This document shows, in pieces, positions 41,440 to 49,977 of a DNA stretch of 64,000 nt. The stretch spans positions 496,001 through 560,000 of the forward strand of contig NZ_PYSY02000002.1 of NCBI RefSeq assembly GCF_003049685.1, read 5' to 3'. Made by a program: the position numbers and the translations under genes. Origin of the DNA: Brucella pituitosa. GTDB lineage: Bacteria > Pseudomonadota > Alphaproteobacteria > Rhizobiales > Rhizobiaceae. Below the pieces are notes generated by a model, which was not told the DNA's origin, did not search any database, and worked only from the letters and a program-made list of their open reading frames with translations. How positions within the stretch are numbered: the first letter of the stretch is position 1; each line of letters starts with the position of its first letter.

Positions 41440-44355
41440 ATGACGATGGACGGCAGAATGCTTTTCTTGCTTGTCCTTTTACCGTTTCTTGGCAGCGCCA
41501 TAACAGGTCTATTCAAGGGCGTTGATCGCACCGGATCAGCGTGGTTTACAGCAGCCATAGCGCTTGTAGCCTTTGTCATCACAGCAAGCCTTTATCCTAT
41601 CGTAGCTAATGGCGGCGTTGTTCGCGGATCAATTGACTGGCTTCCAAATTACGGCCTGAATGTAGCGTTTCGAATGGACGGTTTCGCCTGGCTTTTTGCC
41701 ATGCTGATTACAGGCATTGGCCTGTTGGTTGTCATTTATGCGCGCTACTACATGTCACCGGAAGACCCGGTCCCCCGCTTTTTCTCGTTCCTGCTATCGT
41801 TCATGGGGTCGATGCTCGGCGTTGTGCTATCGGGCAATATTGTACTGCTCGCCGTTTTCTGGGAGCTGACCAGCATCTTCTCGTTCCTGCTCATCGGCTA
41901 CTGGTATCACAATGCCAGCGCCCGTGATGGCGCACGTATGGCTTTGACAGTAACCGGTATTGGCGGTTTCTGTTTGCTTGCAGGCGTGCTTTTGCTCGGC
42001 CACATTGTCGGCAGCTATGATCTGGACAAGGTTCTCGAAGCAGGAAACGTCGTTCGCGCGCACCCGCTTTATACGGTCGCGCTTGTTCTTATTCTTATGG
42101 CGGCTTTTACCAAATCAGCGCAGTTCCCCTTCCATTTCTGGCTACCCAATGCGATGGCGGCACCCACACCGGTTTCCGCCTATCTGCATTCAGCAACGAT
42201 GGTGAAAGCGGGTGTTTTCCTGTTGGCGCGTTTGTGGCCAGTCTTTGCCGGCACCGAAGAATGGTTCTGGATTTTGGGCCTTGCCGGCCTCACGACCTTG
42301 CTGATCGGTAGTTTCTTTGCGGTATTCCAGCAGGACCTCAAAGGTTTGCTGGCTTATTCAACCATCAGCAATCTTGGTCTTATTACAGCTCTGTTAAGCC
42401 TCGGCAGCCCGCTTGCCGCAGTCGCAGCGATCTTCCACATGGTCAATCACGCCATCTTCAAGGCGTCACTGTTTATGGCGGCAGGCATCATCGACCACGA
42501 AACCGGCACGCGTGACATGCGCAAGCTGAGTGGTCTGGCACGCGCCATGCCTTATACCGCAACGCTTGCCATGGTTGCGAGTGCTTCCATGGCTGGTGTT
42601 CCGTTGCTCAATGGTTTTCTGTCCAAGGAAATGTTTTTTGCCGAAGCTGTTGAAACACACATGGCTTCGTCGCTGGATACACTCACGCCATATATCGCGA
42701 CGCTCGCCGGTATATTCACGGTCGCTTATTCAGTGCGTTTCATCTATTCGACCTTCTTCGGCCCTGCACCGCACGACCTGCCGAAACAGCCGCATGAACC
42801 GCCGCACTGGATGCGTCGTCCGATCGAACTTCTGGTCTTGCTCTGCCTGTTGATTGGTATCATTCCAAATATCGCAATCGGACCTTTCCTGCATTCGGCT
42901 GTGGTTTCGGTACTTGGAGATGCAACACCGCAATATAGCCTCTCAGTCTGGCATGGATTTAATCTTCCGCTGATGATGAGTATTGTGGCGATGATTGGCG
43001 GTATCATTCTGCATTGGGCGCTGAAAAACTATCTTGCGACCAGTGAAGACGGCCCCCCATTTTTCCGTCATTTGCAGGGACAGCGTATTTTCGAACGCGT
43101 GCTCGTTACCGTTTCCTGGAACTGGGCACGTAAGGCTGAAAACTTCTTCAGTACGCGTCGTCTCCAGCCACAGCTGCGCATTGTCGTGGCCGTTGCGCTC
43201 GTCGCCGCTGCATGGCCAATTTTCGAAGACGGCATCCATGCGGGTATGCTTGGTGTGCAGCCTGTCGATCCGATCTTTGCCGGTCTTTGGATTTTGGGTG
43301 GAGCCTGTGCGATTGGCGCTGCTTATCAGGCAAAATATCACCGTCTTGCAGCGTTGATCCTGCTGGGCGGGGCGGGGCTTATCACCTGTATTACGTTTGT
43401 CTGGCTCTCCGCTCCCGATCTCGCGGTCACGCAATTGCTGGTAGAAATCGTGACCACCGTTCTGCTTCTGCTCGGCCTGCGCTGGCTACCCAAGCGTTGG
43501 GAAGATCCCGAACCTATTCCGGTGAAGTTCGGCCCAAGACTGCGCCGCTATCGCGATTTCGCGTTGGCCATTGGCAGTGGCGTCGGTGTGTTTATCATCT
43601 CTTATGCAATGATGACCCGCCCATCGCCGGTTAGTATTGGCGATTATTTTCTGCAAAACGCCTATTCGGGCGGCGGCGGCAAAAATGTCGTGAACGTTAT
43701 TCTGGTTGATTTCCGCGCCTTTGATACTTTTGGTGAAATCGCAGTTCTTGGCATCGTAGGCCTAACGGTTTTCGCACTGTTGCGCCGTTTCCGTCCTGCA
43801 CCTGACAGCACCGGCTCGACTGCACAGCAGAAAATTCAGGACGCCTATGATGAAGCCATGGAAGACCGCGAAAAAGGTGAGACGCTCACCGACTATCTGG
43901 CTGTACCTTCTGTAATCATGCAGTGGCTGTTCCCGGTCATTATCGTACTCGCGGTTCACCTGATCCTGCGCGGGCACGACCTGCCGGGCGGTGGCTTTGC
44001 GGCTGGCATCACCTTGGCGGTTGCGTTCATCCTGCAATATCTTGCCGCTGGTACGCGTTGGGTTGAAGATCATCTGCGTATCCTGCCTGTACGCTGGATA
44101 GGCGTCGGGCTGCTTGTTGCAGCTGCGACAGGGGCGGGCGCATGGATATTCGGCTATCCGTTCCTCACATCCTTCTTCCAGTATGCCGAGATACCGAATA
44201 TCGGAAAAATGCCCATCGCGAGTGCGCTCTTGTTTGATATCGGCGTCTTCGCTCTGGTCGTAGGTGCCACTGTTCTGATGTTGATCGCCCTGGCCCACCA
44301 GTCGATCCGTAAACATCGTGTTGAAAAAATTGCCGCTGCGAAGGAGGAGAACTGA
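41440..44355 (+). CDS. phaAB: Monovalent cation/H+ antiporter subunit A, fused A+B type (PhaAB/MrpAB)
   Basis: A 971-residue polytopic inner-membrane subunit homologous to NuoL. It contains the proton-translocating NuoL core (LSFMGSMLGVVLSGNIVLLAVFWELTSIFSFLLIGYWYH, with the conserved Glu of WELTS; FTKSAQFPFHFWLPNAMAAPTPVSAYLHSATMVKAGVFLLARLWP; AYSTISNLGLI), an MrpA-specific C-terminal part, and from about residue 810 an MrpB domain (VPSVIMQWLFPVIIVLAVHLILRGHDLPGGGFAAGITLAVAFILQYLAAGTRW). The A-B fusion is the form known as PhaAB in Sinorhizobium. First of six overlapping genes forming a Na+/K+:H+ antiporter for alkali or ion stress. Confidence 0.92.
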   Translation: MTMDGRMLFLLVLLPFLGSAITGLFKGVDRTGSAWFTAAIALVAFVITASLYPIVANGGVVRGSIDWLPNYGLNVAFRMDGFAWLFAMLITGIGLLVVIYARYYMSPEDPVPRFFSFLLSFMGSMLGVVLSGNIVLLAVFWELTSIFSFLLIGYWYHNASARDGARMALTVTGIGGFCLLAGVLLLGHIVGSYDLDKVLEAGNVVRAHPLYTVALVLILMAAFTKSAQFPFHFWLPNAMAAPTPVSAYLHSATMVKAGVFLLARLWPVFAGTEEWFWILGLAGLTTLLIGSFFAVFQQDLKGLLAYSTISNLGLITALLSLGSPLAAVAAIFHMVNHAIFKASLFMAAGIIDHETGTRDMRKLSGLARAMPYTATLAMVASASMAGVPLLNGFLSKEMFFAEAVETHMASSLDTLTPYIATLAGIFTVAYSVRFIYSTFFGPAPHDLPKQPHEPPHWMRRPIELLVLLCLLIGIIPNIAIGPFLHSAVVSVLGDATPQYSLSVWHGFNLPLMMSIVAMIGGIILHWALKNYLATSEDGPPFFRHLQGQRIFERVLVTVSWNWARKAENFFSTRRLQPQLRIVVAVALVAAAWPIFEDGIHAGMLGVQPVDPIFAGLWILGGACAIGAAYQAKYHRLAALILLGGAGLITCITFVWLSAPDLAVTQLLVEIVTTVLLLLGLRWLPKRWEDPEPIPVKFGPRLRRYRDFALAIGSGVGVFIISYAMMTRPSPVSIGDYFLQNAYSGGGGKNVVNVILVDFRAFDTFGEIAVLGIVGLTVFALLRRFRPAPDSTGSTAQQKIQDAYDEAMEDREKGETLTDYLAVPSVIMQWLFPVIIVLAVHLILRGHDLPGGGFAAGITLAVAFILQYLAAGTRWVEDHLRILPVRWIGVGLLVAAATGAGAWIFGYPFLTSFFQYAEIPNIGKMPIASALLFDIGVFALVVGATVLMLIALAHQSIRKHRVEKIAAAKEEN

Positions 44356-44693
44356 TGGAACTGGTTCTCGCTATAGCAATCGGCGTGTTGATGTCGTCTG
44401 GTGTCTGGCTGATCCTGCGTCCGCGCACATTTCAGGTGGCCATCGGTCTGGCGCTTGTGTCCTATGCGGTTAATCTGTTCATCTTTTCGATGGGCCGTTT
44501 GCGCACCAACGCACCGCCGGTGCTTGATTCCGGCATCAGTGTTCAGGCTGCGCAATATACCGATCCTGTGCCTCAGGCGCTGGTTCTGACCGCTATCGTT
44601 ATCGGCTTTGCTATGACTGCGCTTTTCCTTGTCGTGTTGCTCGCATCGCGCGGAATGACACGCACCGACCATGTCGACGGCAAGGAGAATTGA
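44355..44693 (+). CDS. phaC: Monovalent cation/H+ antiporter subunit C
   Basis: A 112-residue membrane protein homologous to NuoK, with three helices (about 2-20, 27-48, 70-98). The NuoK-like pattern is ELVLAIAIGVLMSSGVWLILRPRTFQVAIGLALVSYAVNLFIFSMGRL and the conserved TDPVPQALVLTAIVIGFAMTALFLVVLLA. Its ATG overlaps the phaAB stop by one base (TGATG with the preceding A), which implies coupled translation. A required part of the multisubunit Mrp/Pha complex. Confidence 0.93.
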   Translation: MELVLAIAIGVLMSSGVWLILRPRTFQVAIGLALVSYAVNLFIFSMGRLRTNAPPVLDSGISVQAAQYTDPVPQALVLTAIVIGFAMTALFLVVLLASRGMTRTDHVDGKEN

Positions 44694-46324
44694 TGATGGA
44701 CTGGAAATCACACCTCATCGTCGCACCCATTCTCCTGCCGCTTGTAACGGCTGCATTGTTGCTGATGTTCGATGAACGCAAGCGCAAGCTCAAAATGGCG
44801 ATCAATACGATTTCCATCATGGGCCTGATCTACATCGCGTATACGTTGCTCGGTGTGGCCAGCGAAAAAGCGCCGGAAGCTTCGGTTTACCTGATTGGCA
44901 ACTGGCCCGCACCATTCGGTATTGTGCTGGTTCTCGACAGGCTTGCTGCGCTGATGCTCATGCTGACCAGCGTGCTTGCTCTGGCGGCCCTCAGCTTTGC
45001 GCTTGCCCATTGGCACAAGGCAAGCCCGAATTTCCATACGATCTTCCAGCTGCTGCTGATGGGCCTGAATGGCGCATTTCTGACAGGCGATCTGTTCAAT
45101 CTCTTCGTATTCTTCGAGGTTATGCTCGCAGCATCTTACGGCCTGGCACTGCATGGTTCGGGACCGGCGCGCGTCAAGGCGGGCATGCATTATATTGCGG
45201 TCAATCTGGTTGCGTCGTCGCTATTCCTGATCGGCGTCAGTCTGATTTACGGTGTGACGGGTACGCTTAACATGGCGGATCTCGCACAGAAGATTTCGCA
45301 GGTAACGCCGGAAGATCGCATGCTCCTTGAAGCAGGCGCTGCCATTCTCGCGGTCGCCTTCCTGGTGAAAGCAGGCATGTGGCCGCTCAATTTCTGGCTC
45401 GTGCCTGCTTATACGGCAGCGGCGGCTCCGATTGCGGCTATTTTCGCGATTATGAGCAAGGTCGGCATTTACGTTCTCTTGCGTCTTTCACCGCTCATGT
45501 TCGGTATTGGCGCTGGCGAATCCTACGGTTTTGGTAACGACTGGCTCTATTATGGCGGTATGGTCACGCTGGCTTTTGGCCTGATTGGCGTGGTCGCATC
45601 GCAGGCCATGGGGCGTCTTGCGAGCTACAGCATTCTTGTGTCATCCGGTACGTTGCTCGCAGCCATCGGCAGTGGCAATACCGCGATGACCGGTGCGGCA
45701 CTCTTCTACATGGTCAGCTCCACACTGACGATTGCTGCTTTCTTCCTTCTGATCGAACTTGTCGAACGCGGTCAGGATGCGGCGGCAAACGTTCTTGCGG
45801 TCACAATGGAAGCCTATGGCGACGACGAGGAGGAAGAAGAGGAAGAGGAAGTTGGCGTCGTTCTGCCTGCTACCCTCGCCATTCTCGGCACCTGCTTTGC
45901 CATAGTAGCAATTCTTCTGATTGGCCTGCCACCGTTCTCTGGCTTCATTGCCAAGTTCCTGATCCTTGCAGCCGTTTTCAACGGCGATGGGGCAGCCCCG
46001 ACCTTAGCTATGCCTGTCAGCCCTGCAAGTTGGGCACTGATAGCGCTTATCCTGCTTTCGGGACTTTCAGCGCTGATTGCGATGACCCGCACAGGCATTC
46101 GCACGTTCTGGGCCTCGCTTGAGGGCAATGTGCCGCGCGTTCTGGTCCGCGAAGTGGTGCCAATTGCCGGCCTTCTGGCCGTCTGTCTGGCACTGACCAT
46201 CGCAGCAGGCCCGGCCATGGGATATATGGATGCGACAGCTCGTTCGCTGCACAATCCAAAAGACTACATCAACAGTGTCCTTAATGCGCCGCGTGTAGAC
46301 GGAGAAACGGTGGAGGTAAAATGA
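44693..46324 (+). CDS. phaD: Monovalent cation/H+ antiporter subunit D
   Basis: A 543-residue polytopic NuoN/M-like subunit. Core motifs: FNLFVFFEVMLAASYGLALHGSGPARVKAGMHYIAVNLVASSLFLIGVSLIYG with the conserved Glu of FEVML, FLVKAGMWPLNFWLVPAYTAAAAPIAAIFAIMSKVGIYVLLRL with the conserved Lys, and LPPFSGFIAKFLIL. A run of ten consecutive acidic residues (about 377-386, DDEEEEEEEE) forms an unusual loop between helices. ATG 44693 overlaps the phaC stop; TTG 44690 is also in frame. It should provide a second ion-translocating channel of the complex. Confidence 0.92.
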   Translation: MMDWKSHLIVAPILLPLVTAALLLMFDERKRKLKMAINTISIMGLIYIAYTLLGVASEKAPEASVYLIGNWPAPFGIVLVLDRLAALMLMLTSVLALAALSFALAHWHKASPNFHTIFQLLLMGLNGAFLTGDLFNLFVFFEVMLAASYGLALHGSGPARVKAGMHYIAVNLVASSLFLIGVSLIYGVTGTLNMADLAQKISQVTPEDRMLLEAGAAILAVAFLVKAGMWPLNFWLVPAYTAAAAPIAAIFAIMSKVGIYVLLRLSPLMFGIGAGESYGFGNDWLYYGGMVTLAFGLIGVVASQAMGRLASYSILVSSGTLLAAIGSGNTAMTGAALFYMVSSTLTIAAFFLLIELVERGQDAAANVLAVTMEAYGDDEEEEEEEEVGVVLPATLAILGTCFAIVAILLIGLPPFSGFIAKFLILAAVFNGDGAAPTLAMPVSPASWALIALILLSGLSALIAMTRTGIRTFWASLEGNVPRVLVREVVPIAGLLAVCLALTIAAGPAMGYMDATARSLHNPKDYINSVLNAPRVDGETVEVK

Positions 46325-46836
46325 GAAAAATTCTACCTTTCCCGCTACTCTTCTTATCTTTGATTGTGTTCTGGCTTCTGCTGAACGGGTTTACACGCGC
46401 GCAGTTGATCCTGGGTATCATTATTGCGCTCTTTGCCTGCCACGCGATGACAGCACTTCAGCCGCAGAAAAATCATCTGCGCTCGATCCCGACCATGTTG
46501 TGGCTGTTTTGGGCCGTCAGCATCGACATCCTCACATCGAACATTGCTGTTGTGAAGCTGATCCTGTCTCGGCGTAAGGAGCGTCACCCGGGCTTCGTGG
46601 TCATTCCACTCGATCTTGAAAATCGAACAGGACTGGCAGTCCTTGCTTGCATCATCACCACAACGCCAGGAACTGCCTGGGTTGATTACAACGTTGCCCG
46701 CAAGGCGCTGACAATCCATGTTCTTGATCTGGAAGATGCAAAAACCTGGCGAACAACGATCAAGCAGCGTTATGAACAGCCTCTTATTCGTATATTCGGA
46801 GCGCGAGACATAGTGAAAGAGGAGCAATCGGCATGA
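46321..46836 (+). CDS. phaE: Monovalent cation/H+ antiporter subunit E
   Basis: A 171-residue MrpE-family membrane protein: two N-terminal helices (about 4-22 and 25-42), a third near 60-80, then a soluble domain with the family signature PGFVVIPLDLENRTGLAVLACIITTTPGTAWVDYNVARKALTIHVLDLED. It overlaps phaD by 4 bp (ATGA). Assembly partner of the antiporter rather than a channel. Confidence 0.92.
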   Translation: MRKILPFPLLFLSLIVFWLLLNGFTRAQLILGIIIALFACHAMTALQPQKNHLRSIPTMLWLFWAVSIDILTSNIAVVKLILSRRKERHPGFVVIPLDLENRTGLAVLACIITTTPGTAWVDYNVARKALTIHVLDLEDAKTWRTTIKQRYEQPLIRIFGARDIVKEEQSA

Positions 46837-47114
46837 GCGCAGTTATTCTTTTCTGGTCACTGCTCGCTGCACAGATCATGCTCATAGCAGCCATGGGCTG
46901 TGTGGTTTATCGCTTGCTCATCGGACCACGCGCGCAAGATCGCGTACTGGCAACCGACGCCCTGTATCTCAACGCGCTTCTACTGCTGCTTACTTTCGGC
47001 ATGCGTACAGGCAGCGTCATTTATTTTGAAGCCGCACTTATCATTTCGCTGCTTGGGTTCGTTGCCACGGTGGCACTTGCCAAATTTCTGATGCGCGGGG
47101 AGGTGATCGAATGA
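46833..47114 (+). CDS. phaF: Monovalent cation/H+ antiporter subunit F
   Basis: A 93-residue three-helix membrane protein of the MrpF family (IMLIAAMGCVVYRLLIGPRAQDRVLATDALYLNALLLLLTFGMRTGSVIYFEAALIISLLGFVATVALAKFLMRGEVIE). The conserved GPRAQDRVLATD segment and C-terminal ALAKFLMRGEVIE identify it. It overlaps phaE and phaG by 4 bp each. Confidence 0.93.
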   Translation: MSAVILFWSLLAAQIMLIAAMGCVVYRLLIGPRAQDRVLATDALYLNALLLLLTFGMRTGSVIYFEAALIISLLGFVATVALAKFLMRGEVIE

Positions 47115-47464
47115 TCGGAGCTGCTGATCTGCCCGTATGGGCCGCCATCGTCATTTCATTTTTTCTGGTTTCCGGCGCCTTCCTGACACTCGTCGGTTGC
47201 ATTGGACTTGTTCGTTTCAAGAGTTTTTATGAACGCATTCACGCGCCGACAATTGGTTCTTCGTTCGGCGCCGGTGGAATCTTGATCGCTTCCATCATGT
47301 TTTTCTCCATCTTGCAATCCAAGCCGATTCTGCATGAAGTGTTGATTACCGTCTTTGTGGTCATCACAACGCCGGTAACGCTCATGTTGCTAAGCCGCGC
47401 GGTGATTCATCGTGATCAGACGCAGGACAGCAAAGAGCTTCCTTCATCTTCCGACCAGAAATGA
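47111..47464 (+). CDS. phaG: Monovalent cation/H+ antiporter subunit G
   Basis: A 117-residue MrpG/PhaG membrane protein with three helices: VSGAFLTLVGCIGLVRFKSFYERIHAPTIGSSFGAGGILIASIMFF carries the strict family motif GLVRFxxFYxRxHAPT, followed by LHEVLITVFVVITTPVTLMLLSRAVIHRD. Last gene of the antiporter operon. Confidence 0.93.
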   Translation: MIGAADLPVWAAIVISFFLVSGAFLTLVGCIGLVRFKSFYERIHAPTIGSSFGAGGILIASIMFFSILQSKPILHEVLITVFVVITTPVTLMLLSRAVIHRDQTQDSKELPSSSDQK

Positions 47465-47578
47465 TGGTTGGAAGCATCGGCCTGAGGCATTTGGAGGAGT
47501 GCTGAAGGCTGCGGCCAATTGTCCATATGCACCTTGCATCCAGACATGCGGATTGAAGGTTGAAGCCATTTGAATTAT

Positions 47579-47609
47579 CTGAATTTCAGTAATTTCTGAA
47601 AATTCAGAA
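47579..47609. promoter_or_regulatory. Paired palindromes before the GbsR/MarR-cyd genes
   Basis: CTGAATTTCAG (47579-47589) and TTCTGAAAATTCAGAA (47594-47609) share CTGAA/TTCAG half-sites, their centres 18 bp apart, 18-48 bp upstream of the regulator's TTG start. They look like operators for the MarR-fold regulator encoded next. Confidence 0.55.
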
Positions 47610-47626
47610 TTTACGGGAGAGAGAAC

Positions 47627-48211
47627 TTGGAATTATCGCCAATTGTTCAGTCGTTTGTACTCCACTTCGGAGAGATGGGTAGCCGCTGGGGTATCAACCG
47701 TACGGTTGGACAGATTTATGCGCTGCTCTATCTATCGTCTGAACCCTTGTGTGCGGATGATATCGTTGATGCGCTTGGTGTTTCGCGCTCCAACGTTTCG
47801 ATGGGCATCCGCGAGTTGCAGGGCTGGAATCTTGTGCTGCTGAAGCACATACCCGGTGATCGTCGCGACTTTTTCACGACCCCGGGCGACGTATGGCTGA
47901 TTTTGCGAACGCTTGCGGAAGAACGCAAGAAGCGCGAAATCGATCCGACTTTGTCGGTGCTTCGCGAAGTTCTGATGGAGCAACCGGAAGGCGACAGCGA
48001 CCGTTTTGCGCAAGATCGCATGAAGGACATGTATGCACTCATCGAGCGACTGACCAATTGGTACGACGACGTCAAGAAACTCGATACCGACAGATTGACC
48101 AGCCTTCTGGCGCTCGGCGCCAAGGTAACCCGCTTCCTGGAAACCACGGACAAGATCGTGGCGCTGGGACGCGGGAGAGCATCGGCCAAAAAGGAGCCTA
48201 AACGAGAGTGA
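47627..48211 (+). CDS. GbsR/MarR-family regulator preceding the cyd operon
   Basis: A 194-residue winged-helix regulator of the GbsR branch: ELSPIVQSFVLHFGEMGSRWGINRTVGQIYALLYLSSEPLCADDIVDALGVSRSNVSMGIRELQGWNLVLLKHIPGDRRDFFTTPGDVWLILRTLAEERKKREIDPTLSVLREVL is the full GbsR signature. A basic C-terminal tail ends ASAKKEPKRE. The stop overlaps the GTG of cydD by 4 bp, so it is the first gene of the cyd operon and a plausible sensor controlling it. The start is TTG 47627 behind GGGAGAGA. Effector unknown. Confidence 0.87.
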   Translation: MELSPIVQSFVLHFGEMGSRWGINRTVGQIYALLYLSSEPLCADDIVDALGVSRSNVSMGIRELQGWNLVLLKHIPGDRRDFFTTPGDVWLILRTLAEERKKREIDPTLSVLREVLMEQPEGDSDRFAQDRMKDMYALIERLTNWYDDVKKLDTDRLTSLLALGAKVTRFLETTDKIVALGRGRASAKKEPKRE

Positions 48212-49977
48212 AACCCGTTGTCCCCCGAACGGAAGAAACGGCACAACAAGACGGCGAAACACCAGACGACAAACGTCGTCCGCGTCGGCGTCCAGTTCCG
48301 TCTCTGTTGAAAACGGGGGCAAGGTTTCAGGCCGTGGCGGCACTTCTTTGGCTGCCACAGGCCGCACTTCTCGCCTATGGCGTGGGCTATCTCGCCAACA
48401 CAGGCTTTGATGCCACAATCTATTATCTTGCTGCAGGGCTTTTTCTTATAGGCTGTTTGCGCAGCCTTCTGGATGCACACGGCGCAACGAAGGCTTTCGA
48501 TGCAGCAAGAAGTGAACTAGCCAAGCTCCGGGAAAAAGCCGTAACTGCGTTATCGCAGCGTTCACCTCTTGATACATCTCGTCCATCTTCCGGAGAAGCT
48601 GCAAGCATACTCGCTGAGCAGGCAGAGATGGTTGTTCCTTATCTCTCTCGCTTTGTGCCGGTTCGCATTCGCGTCATGCTGGTTCCGTTGGCAATTCTTG
48701 CAGTCGTCCTGTGGTTTTCCTGGGTAGCAGCCCTGATCCTGCTGATAGCGGCACCTTTGATCCCGATTTTCATGGCGCTAATCGGCTGGCGTGCAAAAGC
48801 CGCCAGTGAAAAGCAACTCATTGCTTTGGGCGATATGAACGGTTTTCTGCTCGATCGTCTGCGTGGGCTTGCAACAATTCGCAGTTTTAATGCTGTCGAT
48901 ATGACCGCAACACGTCTCCGCGATAATGCCGAGACGTTGCGCAGCAAGACAATGGTTGTTCTGCGTATCGCTTTCCTTTCATCAGCCGTTCTTGAGCTCT
49001 TTGCAGCTCTTGGCGTCGCTATGGTAGCGGTTTACATCGGCTTTCATCTGCTTGGGCCTCTGGGCTTTGGTGCATGGGGACATAAGTTGAGCCTCGCTGA
49101 GGGCTTATTCATTCTCCTCCTTGCCCCCGCATTCTTTGAACCTCTGCGCGATCTCTCCGCTGTTTGGCATGACAGGGCGTCAGGTGAAGCTGCCATTGAT
49201 GCGCTCGAAGAGCTTGCAAAGCACGAAATGCCAGTGGTCGGAGGCACAGTAGTCGGCGGCCCAGTAGTCGGCGGCATTGAAGCTGCGGAAAAGGTCGGGA
49301 ACGTACCTTCGTTGATGCTGCGAAATATCCGTTTTCGGTACTCCACGGGTGAAGATGTGTTCGCCAGCTTTAATCTGGATATTGAACCGGGTGAGCATGT
49401 AGCGCTTCTCGCGCCGAGTGGTTATGGCAAATCGACATTGCTCGCCTTGATTGCCGGACTGGCAGCCCCCCAGGAAGGAGAAATCCGTATTGGCGGTGTT
49501 GTACTTCAGGATGAAACGGCCACAAGTCTCCGGGCGAGAATGCGATGGGTCGGTCAGAGGCCACATATTTTTGCAGGAAGTGCCCGACACAATATAACTC
49601 TCGGTCGCGATGCTGATGCTGAGAAAACCGCCTCGATAATCAACCAGATGGCCTTGAGCCATGTGGCAGGCATTACCGGAACCGGTGTGATCGGCGAAAA
49701 CGGTGCGGGACTTTCCGGTGGCGAAGCACTTCGATTGGCCTTGGCACGCATCGCTGTGGATCAGGACGCCGATATCATTCTCGCTGACGAGCCAACGGCG
49801 CATCTTGACCATGAAACGGCGAACCGTATCGCCAACACTCTGATCAGCCTCGCTAAAGGCAAGACGCTCATCATTTCGACGCATGATGAGAAACTCGCAA
49901 GCCGTATGGATCGCATTGTTCGGCTCGATGATTTGAGTGGCGAAGCCCAAGTCTGGCAGAAGAGGGCAGCAGAATGA
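48208..49977 (+). CDS. cydD: Cysteine/glutathione exporter subunit CydD
   Basis: A 589-residue exporter-fold ABC half-transporter; with CydC it exports cysteine and glutathione to the periplasm, needed for cytochrome bd assembly. Membrane domain about 30-310 in six helices, starting FQAVAALLWLPQAALLAYGVGYLANTGF; ATPase with Walker A APSGYGKST (about 408), signature LSGGEALRLALARI and Walker B ADEPTAHLDHET, H-loop STHDEKLA. The linker between the domains holds three 5-residue repeats PVVGG/TVVGG/PVVGG (342-356) from a 15-bp tandem repeat at 49231-49275. The Walker A tyrosine and the variant signature are usual in CydD proteins. Confidence 0.92.
   Translation: MKPVVPRTEETAQQDGETPDDKRRPRRRPVPSLLKTGARFQAVAALLWLPQAALLAYGVGYLANTGFDATIYYLAAGLFLIGCLRSLLDAHGATKAFDAARSELAKLREKAVTALSQRSPLDTSRPSSGEAASILAEQAEMVVPYLSRFVPVRIRVMLVPLAILAVVLWFSWVAALILLIAAPLIPIFMALIGWRAKAASEKQLIALGDMNGFLLDRLRGLATIRSFNAVDMTATRLRDNAETLRSKTMVVLRIAFLSSAVLELFAALGVAMVAVYIGFHLLGPLGFGAWGHKLSLAEGLFILLLAPAFFEPLRDLSAVWHDRASGEAAIDALEELAKHEMPVVGGTVVGGPVVGGIEAAEKVGNVPSLMLRNIRFRYSTGEDVFASFNLDIEPGEHVALLAPSGYGKSTLLALIAGLAAPQEGEIRIGGVVLQDETATSLRARMRWVGQRPHIFAGSARHNITLGRDADAEKTASIINQMALSHVAGITGTGVIGENGAGLSGGEALRLALARIAVDQDADIILADEPTAHLDHETANRIANTLISLAKGKTLIISTHDEKLASRMDRIVRLDDLSGEAQVWQKRAAE
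49231..49275 (+). repeat. 15-bp tandem repeat, three units, inside cydD
   Basis: Units at 49231, 49246 and 49261, each a variant of CCAGTAGTCGGCGGC, encoding P/T-V-V-G-G. In-frame, so copy number changes would lengthen or shorten the linker without breaking the gene. Confidence 0.85.
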
